The position numbers were made by a program, and so were the translations under genes. Shown here piece by piece: positions 27,820-35,147 of a stretch of DNA of 64,000 nt. The stretch lies in the NCBI GenBank assembly GCA_025059995.1, contig JANXCF010000004.1:124001-188000 (forward strand), written 5' to 3'. Under the pieces are notes generated by a model, which saw only the letters and a list, made by a program, of their open reading frames with translations, ran no database searches and was not told where the DNA came from. The first letter of the stretch is position 1, and each line of letters opens with the position of its first letter. This DNA is from Leptospiraceae bacterium (lineage in GTDB: Bacteria > Spirochaetota > Leptospiria > Leptospirales > Leptonemataceae).

Positions 27820-28836
27820 ATGAAAGACAAAAATAAAGAATTTTTCTTTTTATATCTAAATAAAATTCGTCTTGGTTTGGAAGGGATATTTATTCTTTTT
27901 TCTTCTCTTTTTGTTTTTATCATCTTTCTGATCGAAAATTTTGCCAATTCTTTACCATGGATTCATCTATTAATTTTTTACCTTCTTTTTCTTTCTTTTG
28001 AATTTCTTTTTCATGAAGGAGGTTGGAAACTTTATTTTTTAAAAAAATTATCGCCATTATATGAAATCTTCAATGAGCAAGACGAAAATCCCGTATCAAA
28101 AAGTCAAAACTTAGGTCGCTCGTTTAATTTCTTTTTGAATATAAATTACCCTCTTTTTGTTTTTTATTTACTTAAATTACTCTTTTTGTTTTTATTGTTG
28201 ATTATATTTTTAAATGTTGTATGGAAAAAGGTATTTGTTTACTACTATCCGTTGCTTCATGCACTTTTTTTAACTTTCAGTGGTTTTTACTTTGTATTCC
28301 AAAAATACTATATCAATCGATTACATTCTCAGTTTTTATCAAAAAACCAATTTCTTCATATCGAACCTGAAAAAATTAAATATCCTAAATTTCGATATAA
28401 ACTCTTTTTCTATGTTTTTATTTATATTCAGATCTTTTTTGGTATCATTATTTCGATATCCTACATCTATATCACTAATATTTCCGTGAGTTCCTATAAA
28501 AGAGAAATCCAAAGAGAAATCCATTTGATATCTTTACTTATGCAAAACGAAGTAGAAAATATCGAAAAACATCGAAAATATACGAATTATTTATATAATT
28601 CCATGATAAGTAACACTCAACCTCCCCAAGGAATTACAGAAACATTCAATTTTTTTCTTCCTGAGACAACAGTATGGATTAATGAAGAACCTCATTTGGT
28701 TTATCATCACATTTCTACACTTCCCCAAATTTATAGTTATTGGATACTCACTCCTATTTCTAATATACTTGCTCCCATCAATCGAACGTATTCAATCATC
28801 ATAATTATTGGTTTTTTTTGTGGCTATGTCCATTAA
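27820..28836 (+). CDS. Chemoreceptor-like protein, fragment 1 of 3 (membrane part)
   Basis: 338 residues in the first frame. It has about five to six hydrophobic segments (about 20-42, 46-63, 112-133, 143-168, 195-217 and the last at 318-331) with a small soluble segment of about 100 residues between the last two, but no recognised sensor domain. A good ribosome binding site (AGGAG at 27809-27813) precedes the ATG. The frame ends 17 bases after a T8 run at 28812-28819; removing one T joins it to the next fragment and completes its last helix (SIIIIIGFFVAMSINGMISY). The three fragments most likely are one receptor gene of about 2.1 kb. Confidence 0.75.
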   Translation: MKDKNKEFFFLYLNKIRLGLEGIFILFSSLFVFIIFLIENFANSLPWIHLLIFYLLFLSFEFLFHEGGWKLYFLKKLSPLYEIFNEQDENPVSKSQNLGRSFNFFLNINYPLFVFYLLKLLFLFLLLIIFLNVVWKKVFVYYYPLLHALFLTFSGFYFVFQKYYINRLHSQFLSKNQFLHIEPEKIKYPKFRYKLFFYVFIYIQIFFGIIISISYIYITNISVSSYKREIQREIHLISLLMQNEVENIEKHRKYTNYLYNSMISNTQPPQGITETFNFFLPETTVWINEEPHLVYHHISTLPQIYSYWILTPISNILAPINRTYSIIIIIGFFCGYVH

Positions 28837-29338
28837 TGGTATGATTTCTTATTCTTTTGCAAGAGAACTTTCTGAAATACGAACCATCAAAGATTACATC
28901 CACAAGATTTACATGGGTAAGGTCTTTTCTTACGATGGTAAAATCCCAAATAACATCATAGGGGTTCTCATTTTAGAACTCGATAACTTTGTAAAAAAAG
29001 TGATTCTTTTTCTCAGAGAGGTTTTTGAAGTAGGAAAATTTTTAGAAAACATCACTACTTCCTCACTTCAGATTTCACAAAATCTTCACAATAGCTCAGA
29101 TGAAATCAAAGAAGAAATTGCTCAAATCAATGTCATTATCAAATCCTCAAAGGATCACTTAGAAGAAAATTATAAAAACATAATAAACAGAATTTTCTAT
29201 ACAACTCAATTTATCTCTGTTCTCAAAAGTTTATCAAGAGAAATTGATACTATGAATCAAACCATCTCAAAATTATCTACTTTATATCATGATTACAGAA
29301 ATGAGATATTTCATGAAAAAAACTCATTCATCATTTGA
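28808..29338 (+). CDS. Chemoreceptor-like protein, fragment 2 of 3 (helix, HAMP-like and coiled coil)
   Basis: The frame +1 to fragment 1. It begins inside the last membrane helix and runs through a HAMP-like stretch (SEIRTIKDYIHKIYMGKVFS) into a long helical coiled coil (ITTSSLQISQNLHNSSDEIKEE). It has no start codon with a ribosome binding site of its own, so it is not an independent gene. It ends at TGA 29336-29338, just after an A7 run at 29316-29322; one extra A would join it to fragment 3 through EKKLIHHLNSLITQIKE. Confidence refers to this being part of the receptor. Confidence 0.7.
   Translation: MVFFVAMSINGMISYSFARELSEIRTIKDYIHKIYMGKVFSYDGKIPNNIIGVLILELDNFVKKVILFLREVFEVGKFLENITTSSLQISQNLHNSSDEIKEEIAQINVIIKSSKDHLEENYKNIINRIFYTTQFISVLKSLSREIDTMNQTISKLSTLYHDYRNEIFHEKNSFII
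28812..28819 (+). other. T8 run: frame break 1 in the chemoreceptor gene
   Basis: Eight T; the downstream frame needs seven. Deleting one T gives a continuous membrane helix. Sequence error, polymerase slippage or real mutation are all possible. Confidence 0.65.
29316..29322 (+). other. A7 run: frame break 2 in the chemoreceptor gene
   Basis: Seven A; the downstream frame needs eight. This break restores the frame of fragment 1, so the two indels compensate each other over about 500 bases. Confidence 0.65.
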
Positions 29339-29946
29339 ATTCATTAATCACACAGATCAAAGAAAACTCAGAAAAATTACAAAAGACCTTTGATTTTCTC
29401 CAAGATATTTCCAAAAAAGTTAGCTTACTAGCTCTGAATGCTTCAATCGAAGCTGCGAAAGCTGGAAGCCAAGGAAAGGCTTTTGAAGTAATAGCTGATG
29501 AAATTTCTCAACTATCAAACACCATAAACGTAAACTTAAAGCAAATCAAGGAAACCATACAAAACAATAAAGACACAAGTACTCAAGCCATTGAAAGTAT
29601 TTCTCAAACCAGTCATGGATATAATCGCATCCTGGTAAATACAAATACTATACAAGAGGTAATTGAAGAGTTAGTATCATCTAAAGACCATATTCAAAAA
29701 CTCAATGAAAATACAGATGATGTTCTAAAACAATTAGAAGAAATGTTTGAATACTTAAAAATCCACATGCAAGAAAACGTAGAAAACATACAAAATGTGA
29801 ATATAAAAGCCATAAATATTACATTAAAAATCATTCCTATCTTAGATTTGATTGAGCAGTTGAAAACCATCGAAGAAAACTCCAAACAAAATATTTTAAA
29901 ATTGAATACTCTTCTAAATCAATTTGAGTTGGATAATAAAAGTTAA
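29335..29946 (+). CDS. Chemoreceptor-like protein, fragment 3 of 3 (signalling hairpin)
   Basis: 203 residues, in the same frame as fragment 1. It contains the MCP cytoplasmic tip SLLALNASIEAAKAGSQGKA followed by FEVIADEISQLSNTI, matching [31 protein letters not shown], which contacts CheA and CheW, with helices on both sides. So the product is a methyl-accepting chemotaxis protein signalling to the flagellar motor. On its own this fragment would be a soluble hairpin without a sensor. It abuts the convergent patatin gene with no spacer. Confidence 0.78.
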   Translation: MNSLITQIKENSEKLQKTFDFLQDISKKVSLLALNASIEAAKAGSQGKAFEVIADEISQLSNTINVNLKQIKETIQNNKDTSTQAIESISQTSHGYNRILVNTNTIQEVIEELVSSKDHIQKLNENTDDVLKQLEEMFEYLKIHMQENVENIQNVNIKAINITLKIIPILDLIEQLKTIEENSKQNILKLNTLLNQFELDNKS

Positions 29947-30858
29947 TTATGCCTTTTTCGTGAGTTCGAAAAATTCTGCCAATTGATATCGAGCATCATT
30001 ATAGCCCGCTTGTAATAGAATTTCTGTTTGTTGTTGTGTAAAACGTAATAAAGAACCAAACCCCAACATACGAACAGGAGCTACAGTAGCAATTTTTATT
30101 TCTTCTGCTTTGAATAACTTTTTTGCTATAAATCCCAATATTCCTTTCTGCCATCGGATCTTTTTCTGCCATGCTAATTGAGCAAGGAAAGCTTGGTATG
30201 AACCGATCAAACTCTGTTCAAAAACTCTCTCTAAAACTTGTTTTCTATTTTTTGGTAAGGGAAGTCTTTGTCCTCCAACGGGAGAAAGTAACACCACAAT
30301 GATTTCTTTTGCTCCTTTCTCCAATGCAGGAAGAATAGGAGTATTTGCCATAACTCCGCCATCCCAATAGGGCTCTCCATTGATATACTGCCATGGAAAA
30401 AAAATTGGTATAGCGCTTGATGCCATGATATGTTCTATATCAATTTCATGATTATTGAAAAACTTTAATTGAGAATTTAAAATACTCACAGCAGTAATGA
30501 TGATCTCTTTTTTTGATGAACGCAGTTTTCGTATGTCAAAGTATTCTTCTAATAAATTTCTCAGAGGAGTTGTATCCATGATGGGAACAAAACTATCTTC
30601 TAAAAGATAATACTGAATTTGTTTCCAATAAGAAACTCGATAAACTTTTTTCTTTTCTATGGCTTTCCAAAGTAAAATGATTTCTTCTATGTTCAAACCA
30701 CATCCCAGTGCCACAGCATTCACGGCCCCAACGGAAGTTCCACAGATCAAATCAGGCTCCCAATTCATTTCTTTGAGAAATTTTAATACTCCTGCTTGGT
30801 AAGCTCCTCTCGCACCTCCACCTGACAGTATAAGAGCTCTTTTAGGCTTATTGAACAT
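29947..30858 (-). CDS. Patatin-like phospholipase
   Basis: About 303 residues from ATG at 30858 (a TTG at 30897 would add 13 residues outside the domain). Motifs: ALILSGGGARGAYQAGVLKF (oxyanion GGGxRG), nucleophile in ICGTSVGAVNAVAL (GTSVG) and catalytic Asp in YWDGGVMANTPILPAL (DGG). The Ser-Asp dyad is complete. Patatins are lipid acyl hydrolases, in bacteria often phospholipase A-type effectors or housekeeping lipases. No signal peptide is visible, so it is cytoplasmic or exported by another route. It is the last gene of the lipocalin-to-patatin operon and overlaps the MORN-like gene by 11 bases. Confidence 0.92.
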   Translation of the reverse strand: MFNKPKRALILSGGGARGAYQAGVLKFLKEMNWEPDLICGTSVGAVNAVALGCGLNIEEIILLWKAIEKKKVYRVSYWKQIQYYLLEDSFVPIMDTTPLRNLLEEYFDIRKLRSSKKEIIITAVSILNSQLKFFNNHEIDIEHIMASSAIPIFFPWQYINGEPYWDGGVMANTPILPALEKGAKEIIVVLLSPVGGQRLPLPKNRKQVLERVFEQSLIGSYQAFLAQLAWQKKIRWQKGILGFIAKKLFKAEEIKIATVAPVRMLGFGSLLRFTQQQTEILLQAGYNDARYQLAEFFELTKKA

Positions 30859-31636
30859 TTTTGATTCGACCAAACATATCGTATTCTTTTTGGACAAATT
30901 TTCCGTTTTCCCATTCTTTCCAAATTCCCGTTTTTTTATCCATGTTGTATTCTCCTTCTTCGATTAGTCTTCCTATTTCATCATAAATTTTCCATGGTCC
31001 TTGGCGTTTGCCCATTAAAATTTCTCCCTCCCAAGCCAATTTACCATTTGGATGATACCCTTTCCATCGTCCTTGCTTCATGCCCGGAGAGATTTTCATA
31101 CTATCGGTCTCCATTTCGTATTTCACCATTTTAGCCGTGCAAGGACCTTCTGCTGTTTTTTTGTTCTGCTGATATTCCACACAATAACTAGCCATGAAAT
31201 CATTTCCTTGAAAATCAAATTGTGCTAAAATATCCCCATCTTTTGTATAGAAGGTCCATCGATCTTTTCTTGTATGTTCGCGGTTTCCTTGAGCACGTAG
31301 TTCACCTGTTTGATAGTATTCCCTCCAGATTCCAATTCTTTTTCCTGAATTTTCATCGTAATTTCCTTCTTCCATGAGGTTTCCATTAGGAAAATAAAAG
31401 AGCCATTTTCCTACTTTTTTTTCGCATGCTTTCTCTCCTTCGGGAGGAGGATTTTCTTTACAACCAAGATCAGCCTTATAGGCACCTTTTGATAATAATT
31501 TTCCATTTGGATAATAGGTTTCCACCATTCCATCTCTTAAATTTTTTACATACCTTCCTTTGAAAAATACATAATGATCCTTTGTCCTTTCGTCATAATT
31601 ACATTCAATCCAATCGCCGGTTTTCATGTCATCCAC
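30848..31636 (-). CDS. MORN-variant repeat lipoprotein, C-terminal part (frame-shifted fragment)
   Basis: 262 residues in this frame. It is built of repeats of about 23 residues of the type YYPNGKLLSKGAY, YFPNGNLMEEGNYDEN, YYQTGELRAQGNREHT and YHPNGKLAWEGEILMGKRQG, the MORN_2/YwqK-type repeat. The frame is open upstream of the listed GTG start, through VGLWKEYSDPTHQC and ITQGNYVDDMKTGDW, to the end of the preceding fragment, so both are most likely one protein. Function of such repeat proteins is not known; some bind membranes or act as scaffolds. It ends 11 bases inside patatin. Confidence 0.75.
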   Translation of the reverse strand: MDDMKTGDWIECNYDERTKDHYVFFKGRYVKNLRDGMVETYYPNGKLLSKGAYKADLGCKENPPPEGEKACEKKVGKWLFYFPNGNLMEEGNYDENSGKRIGIWREYYQTGELRAQGNREHTRKDRWTFYTKDGDILAQFDFQGNDFMASYCVEYQQNKKTAEGPCTAKMVKYEMETDSMKISPGMKQGRWKGYHPNGKLAWEGEILMGKRQGPWKIYDEIGRLIEEGEYNMDKKTGIWKEWENGKFVQKEYDMFGRIKNVQ

Positions 31637-31692
31637 ATAGTTTCCTTGTGTGATGCATTGATGAGTAGGGTCAGAATATTCTTTCCATAAAC

Positions 31693-32160
31693 CTACTTTT
31701 TGTTGTCTTGATTTTGACCTTCATATCGCACAATGTTTGTTCCAGCAAAGTAGCCTATTTCTTTGCCATTTTTCTTTCCATCACTATATAAAATGATCTT
31801 GATTAGATTTCCTTTTTCGTCATAGAACTTCCACTCACCTTCTCGTTTGTTTTTTTTGTTCATACCTTCCGCCATGACTTTTCCTCCCAGATGATATAGA
31901 TACCAATAACCATCTCGTTGGAACTTCATGATTTCGTTTTCTGGCAACTTCCGGGCTTGATCACAGGAAAGATTCTGTGGAAGAATGATGGGTCCTTTTT
32001 CTAAGATATCCCCTGTTTCGGTATCATAATGATATCGCATTGGGATTTCTTTCTCACAGCGAATTTCTACTTTTTTGATTTCTTTCTTTTGTGATTTTTC
32101 TGTAGTTTTACAGTAGTTCACAAAAATCAAAACAACCATGAACCAAAATAATATTTTCAT
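31693..32160 (-). CDS. MORN-variant repeat lipoprotein, N-terminal part (frame-shifted fragment)
   Basis: 155 residues. A signal peptide ends in the lipobox-like IFVNYC (Cys17), so the whole protein would be an exported lipoprotein. It contains one or two MORN-like repeats (GEWKFYDEKGNLIKIILYSD, then RYEGQNQDNKK). It stops at TAG 31693-31695 just after an A5 run (minus strand, 31697-31701). One extra A reads on as QDNKKVGLWKEYSD and joins it to the fragment at 30848-31636 in the same repeat register. Confidence 0.75.
   Translation of the reverse strand: MKILFWFMVVLIFVNYCKTTEKSQKKEIKKVEIRCEKEIPMRYHYDTETGDILEKGPIILPQNLSCDQARKLPENEIMKFQRDGYWYLYHLGGKVMAEGMNKKNKREGEWKFYDEKGNLIKIILYSDGKKNGKEIGYFAGTNIVRYEGQNQDNKK
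31697..31701 (-). other. A5 run: frame break in the MORN-repeat gene
   Basis: Five A on the minus strand; six would join the two MORN-repeat frames in register. Sequence error, recent mutation or slippage are possible. Confidence 0.6.
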
Positions 32161-32169
32161 AACATCTCC

Positions 32170-32502
32170 TTACCATTGATGCCGACAATCATACTGAATA
32201 TAGCCTTGGGTTTCAATCTTTCTTATGGACTTCTGATATGCATCACAATAACAATCCTTTTCTTGAATGAATTGTCCTGAGGCAAATAAACTCTCACATT
32301 CGGACTTGGGGATGTTTTTTATACAAACATGAACCTGACGAGCTGCCCAAAAATAATTACAATCAATCCGCTCTTCTTGTTCTTGAAGAATTATAGCTTG
32401 CGGTTTTGTTTCCCCTTGAGTTGGTTGTATCCTTTCCTTTTTGGTTTTGGTTGCACAAGATGTTAAAATCAAAACAAACAATAGCCCCACGTAATACATC
32501 AT
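32170..32502 (-). CDS. Cysteine-rich small lipoprotein
   Basis: 110 residues. Signal peptide with lipobox LILTSC (Cys16). The mature part has a Gln/Lys-rich linker and six cysteines (in DCNYFW, HVCIKNI, ECESLF, DCYCDAY and YDCRHQW), probably forming disulfides outside the cytoplasm. No family was recognised. It sits 10 bases upstream of the MORN-repeat gene and 49 bases downstream of the TM2 gene, so it is probably part of the same operon. Confidence 0.7.
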   Translation of the reverse strand: MMYYVGLLFVLILTSCATKTKKERIQPTQGETKPQAIILQEQEERIDCNYFWAARQVHVCIKNIPKSECESLFASGQFIQEKDCYCDAYQKSIRKIETQGYIQYDCRHQW

Positions 32503-32550
32503 TTGAAAAATTCTGATTTGAGTATAATCATCAATCCTTTTTTAAATTAG

Positions 32551-32943
32551 CTATAGATACTGATTTTGCTGAGATATCTGTGAATTTAGTGTCCAAAAAT
32601 CATATAAAATCCCCAATCCAAATAATCCCAAGCTAATTAGATACAATAGACCAGAAAACCATTTCCGCAAGTAAAAACGATGTAATCCAAAGACACCAAG
32701 ATACGTTAACAAAATCCAAGCAATTGAATAATTGATGGGACCTCCAACGTATTTTCTATCAGCTCCTTTGTCTAATGAAGGTATTAAAAAAATATCCAGA
32801 AGCCACCCGATACCCAACAATCCAAAAGTAAAAAAGTAAATAGTTCCGCTAATAGGCTTTCCATAATAAAAACGATGAGAACCAGTAAAACCAAACAACC
32901 ACAGGATATACCCAAAAACAATACTATGGGTATTCGACCTCAT
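32551..32943 (-). CDS. TM2 domain protein with two TM2 modules
   Basis: 130 residues, nearly all membrane. It contains two copies of the TM2 pattern, each a hairpin with a GxHRFYxG turn: FGFTGSHRFYYGKPISGTIY with GIGWLLDIFLIPSL, and YLGVFGLHRFYLRKWFSGLL with GLGILYDFWTLNSQ. In TM2 proteins the second helix starts with a conserved DxF after a short loop. Function is unknown; the domain occurs alone or fused to others and is widespread. It is in the same operon as the lipocalin. Confidence 0.88.
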   Translation of the reverse strand: MRSNTHSIVFGYILWLFGFTGSHRFYYGKPISGTIYFFTFGLLGIGWLLDIFLIPSLDKGADRKYVGGPINYSIAWILLTYLGVFGLHRFYLRKWFSGLLYLISLGLFGLGILYDFWTLNSQISQQNQYL

Positions 32944-32954
32944 AAGATTTCTCC

Positions 32955-33521
32955 CTATTCACAAAACTTTTTTAAATTACCTGAACTTTCTACCAAAAGA
33001 AAATCACAGATGAAAAAATTTTGTTTTTTTAGTACATCTTCGATTTTGTACCATGTTTCTTTGTTTTGAATCTCTGGAGTTCGACTCAAAACCCACGCAT
33101 TGTCTCGATCAGGTGAGGACACAATAGCCCATTCGTAATTTGGATCAACTTCCAAAATCCAGTAATCCCCACCAAAAATGTAAATAGGAACCCCGAAAAT
33201 CAAAACAAAACTAACTTTTAATTTAGAATTGTTTGGTTCGACGACTTTTGCTTTCCCATGGACTTCAATTTTTTTGTTTTTCCCATCAAAGCACTCATTT
33301 CGAACCCTAAGGACATTTTCTTTATCTATTTGATAATAAGCACGAGGTTGGGATTTACATCTCTTTTCGAAACGATTGGGAAGTCTTGCTACTTCATACC
33401 ACTCCCCAACGTATTTTTCTAACGAAACAAAATTAGCCGTTTTTAATGGTGGAACTTTGGGAATAGAACAATCTATAATAAAAAGTATTAATAAAGTGTT
33501 AATAATTTCTTTTCGTCCCAC
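32955..33521 (-). CDS. Blc-like lipocalin lipoprotein
   Basis: 188 residues. A signal peptide ends at the loose lipobox LFIIDC (Cys18). The lipocalin motif is YVGEWYEVARLPNRFEKRC (GxWY), followed by a beta-strand pattern with RAYYQIDKENVLRVRNECF, KLKVSFVLIFGVPIYIFGGD and WAIVSSPDRDNAWVLSRTP, which is typical of the Blc/apolipoprotein D group, outer-membrane lipocalins that bind fatty acids or lysophospholipids. A role in lipid transport or envelope stress is likely by homology. It is upstream of the TM2 gene and overlaps the cupin gene by 23 bases. Confidence 0.9.
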   Translation of the reverse strand: MGRKEIINTLLILFIIDCSIPKVPPLKTANFVSLEKYVGEWYEVARLPNRFEKRCKSQPRAYYQIDKENVLRVRNECFDGKNKKIEVHGKAKVVEPNNSKLKVSFVLIFGVPIYIFGGDYWILEVDPNYEWAIVSSPDRDNAWVLSRTPEIQNKETWYKIEDVLKKQNFFICDFLLVESSGNLKKFCE

Positions 33522-33771
33522 AAAGATAAGATACTCCTGTTTCTGTTCTTGCCCAGTGTCTTGTATTTGATGGAACTTCTAAGTAATCCCCTTGCTTTAA
33601 TAAGACTTGTCCTTCTTCCGTTCCAATCAAAATGCTTCCCTTTAGTACAACCCGAAGCTCATCGAATGGATGGGTATGCCAATCATAATATGTTCCAGGG
33701 GAATCTTCCCATACATAAAAATCCCCATATCCTTTCATTGACCAATAATCAATTTGTTCTTGAAGGTTCAT
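33499..33771 (-). CDS. Small cupin-domain protein
   Basis: About 90 residues from ATG at 33771. It is one cupin barrel: motif 1 YYDWHTHPFDELRVVLKG (HxHx(4)E) and motif 2 GDYLEVPSNTRHWARTE (with the second-motif histidine), the metal-binding set of cupins. A longer start at 33831 is possible but gives an N-terminus outside the fold and overlaps the divergent PLP gene. Single-cupin proteins are often small-molecule binding or mild dioxygenase-like; nothing more specific can be said. It is followed by the lipocalin gene (23-base overlap). Confidence 0.82.
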   Translation of the reverse strand: MNLQEQIDYWSMKGYGDFYVWEDSPGTYYDWHTHPFDELRVVLKGSILIGTEEGQVLLKQGDYLEVPSNTRHWARTETGVSYLCGTKRNY

Positions 33772-33889
33772 GATAATTACGATATGGAATTCGTTTTCAT
33801 TTGTCAAATGAAAAATCAACTTAAACCACATGATTAAAAATCACAAGTTATATTCTTACTCTAAGAAAAAATTTGAAAGAAAAGAGCTT

Positions 33890-35077
33890 ATGAAAAATTT
33901 TTTCTTTATGTTTAATACAGAGCTAATTCACTTTTCTGCTATCCAAGATCCATATCACAGTTTGATTCCACCTATTTATCCAAGTTCAGTTTATACTTTC
34001 AACTCAATTGAAGAACTAATTGAATTTGTTAAAGCCAAAGAAAAACCACGTTTCGAATATGGAAGATACGGGAACCCCACGAACAGAAATTTAGAATTAA
34101 CAATCGCTCATTTAGAAAAAACTGAAGATGCTCTTCTTGTATCATCAGGAATGTCTGCATGTACAATTCCGTTATTGACATTTCTTCAATCAGGAGACCA
34201 TATTGTTTTCACATCGGATATATACTTGAAGACACGATTTTTCATAGAAAAACTAAAAAAGTTTCAAATAGAATATACGATGGTTTTTCCTGATTATGAA
34301 GCTATTAAACAAGCAATTCGACCGAATACAAAAATAGTATTCACAGAACTACCAACGAATCCATTTTTTTATATCGTTGACATAGAAGCTCTAAGTCACT
34401 ACCTGAAACCACGAGGAATTCTTTTAATCGTTGATGCTACTTTAGCAAGCCCTTATAACTTCAATCCGATAACCTGGGGTGCAGATATAGTTATCCATTC
34501 GTTAACAAAGTATTTTAGTGGTCAAAACGATTTGATAGCTGGAGTCATTGCAGGACCTAAACTACTTCTTGATAAAATCCGGGAAACTCAAGGGGAGATA
34601 GGATCAATCCTTCCAGCAGAAATTAGTTATAAAATTCAACGAAGTATGAAAACCTTAGGTATTCGGATGGAATATCTCAATCAAGTAGCATTAGAAATAG
34701 CAGAGTTTTTATCAAAACATCCAAAAGTAAAAAAAGTTTATTATCCTTTTCTGCCATCTCATCCTCACTTCCAGTTAGCAAAAAAATATCTAAGAGGTGG
34801 CGGTGGACTTATCACAATTCAATTAGAAGGAAATTTGGAAACGCTAAAAACTTTTTGTAATTCATTTAAAATTTTCAAAATCGGACCCAGCTTTGGTAGT
34901 TCAGAATCTTTAATTGATCCACCTTACATCATGTCTCACTGGGATATTCCCGAAAATGAAAAACAATTATTAAACATCACAGAAACCACAATACGTTTAT
35001 CTATCGGATTAGAAAATAAAGAAGATTTGATAAAGGACTTAGTTCAAGCTCTGGAGAAAGTAAAAAATTTACAATAG
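33890..35077 (+). CDS. Trans-sulfuration-family PLP enzyme (cystathionine gamma-synthase/lyase-like)
   Basis: About 395 residues from ATG at 33890, preceded by AAGAAAAGAG; an upstream ATG at 33830 lies in the divergent cupin region. Motifs: the N-terminal YSSVYTF-like PPIYPSSVYTFN, RYGNPTNRNLELTIAHLE, ALLVSSGMSACTIPLLTFL, ELPTNPFFYIVDIEAL and the Schiff-base lysine HSLTKYFSGQNDLIAG. These are the marks of Cys/Met metabolism PLP enzymes (MetB, MetC, MetZ and CGL). The substrate, and whether it makes or breaks cystathionine, cannot be decided. It is not next to other sulfur genes. Confidence 0.88.
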   Translation: MKNFFFMFNTELIHFSAIQDPYHSLIPPIYPSSVYTFNSIEELIEFVKAKEKPRFEYGRYGNPTNRNLELTIAHLEKTEDALLVSSGMSACTIPLLTFLQSGDHIVFTSDIYLKTRFFIEKLKKFQIEYTMVFPDYEAIKQAIRPNTKIVFTELPTNPFFYIVDIEALSHYLKPRGILLIVDATLASPYNFNPITWGADIVIHSLTKYFSGQNDLIAGVIAGPKLLLDKIRETQGEIGSILPAEISYKIQRSMKTLGIRMEYLNQVALEIAEFLSKHPKVKKVYYPFLPSHPHFQLAKKYLRGGGGLITIQLEGNLETLKTFCNSFKIFKIGPSFGSSESLIDPPYIMSHWDIPENEKQLLNITETTIRLSIGLENKEDLIKDLVQALEKVKNLQ

Positions 35078-35147
35078 AATTTAATAAATTGACATTTCGT
35101 AGTTATCTTTTTGATTTAAACCATAAGAAAATATAAAAATCATAAAA

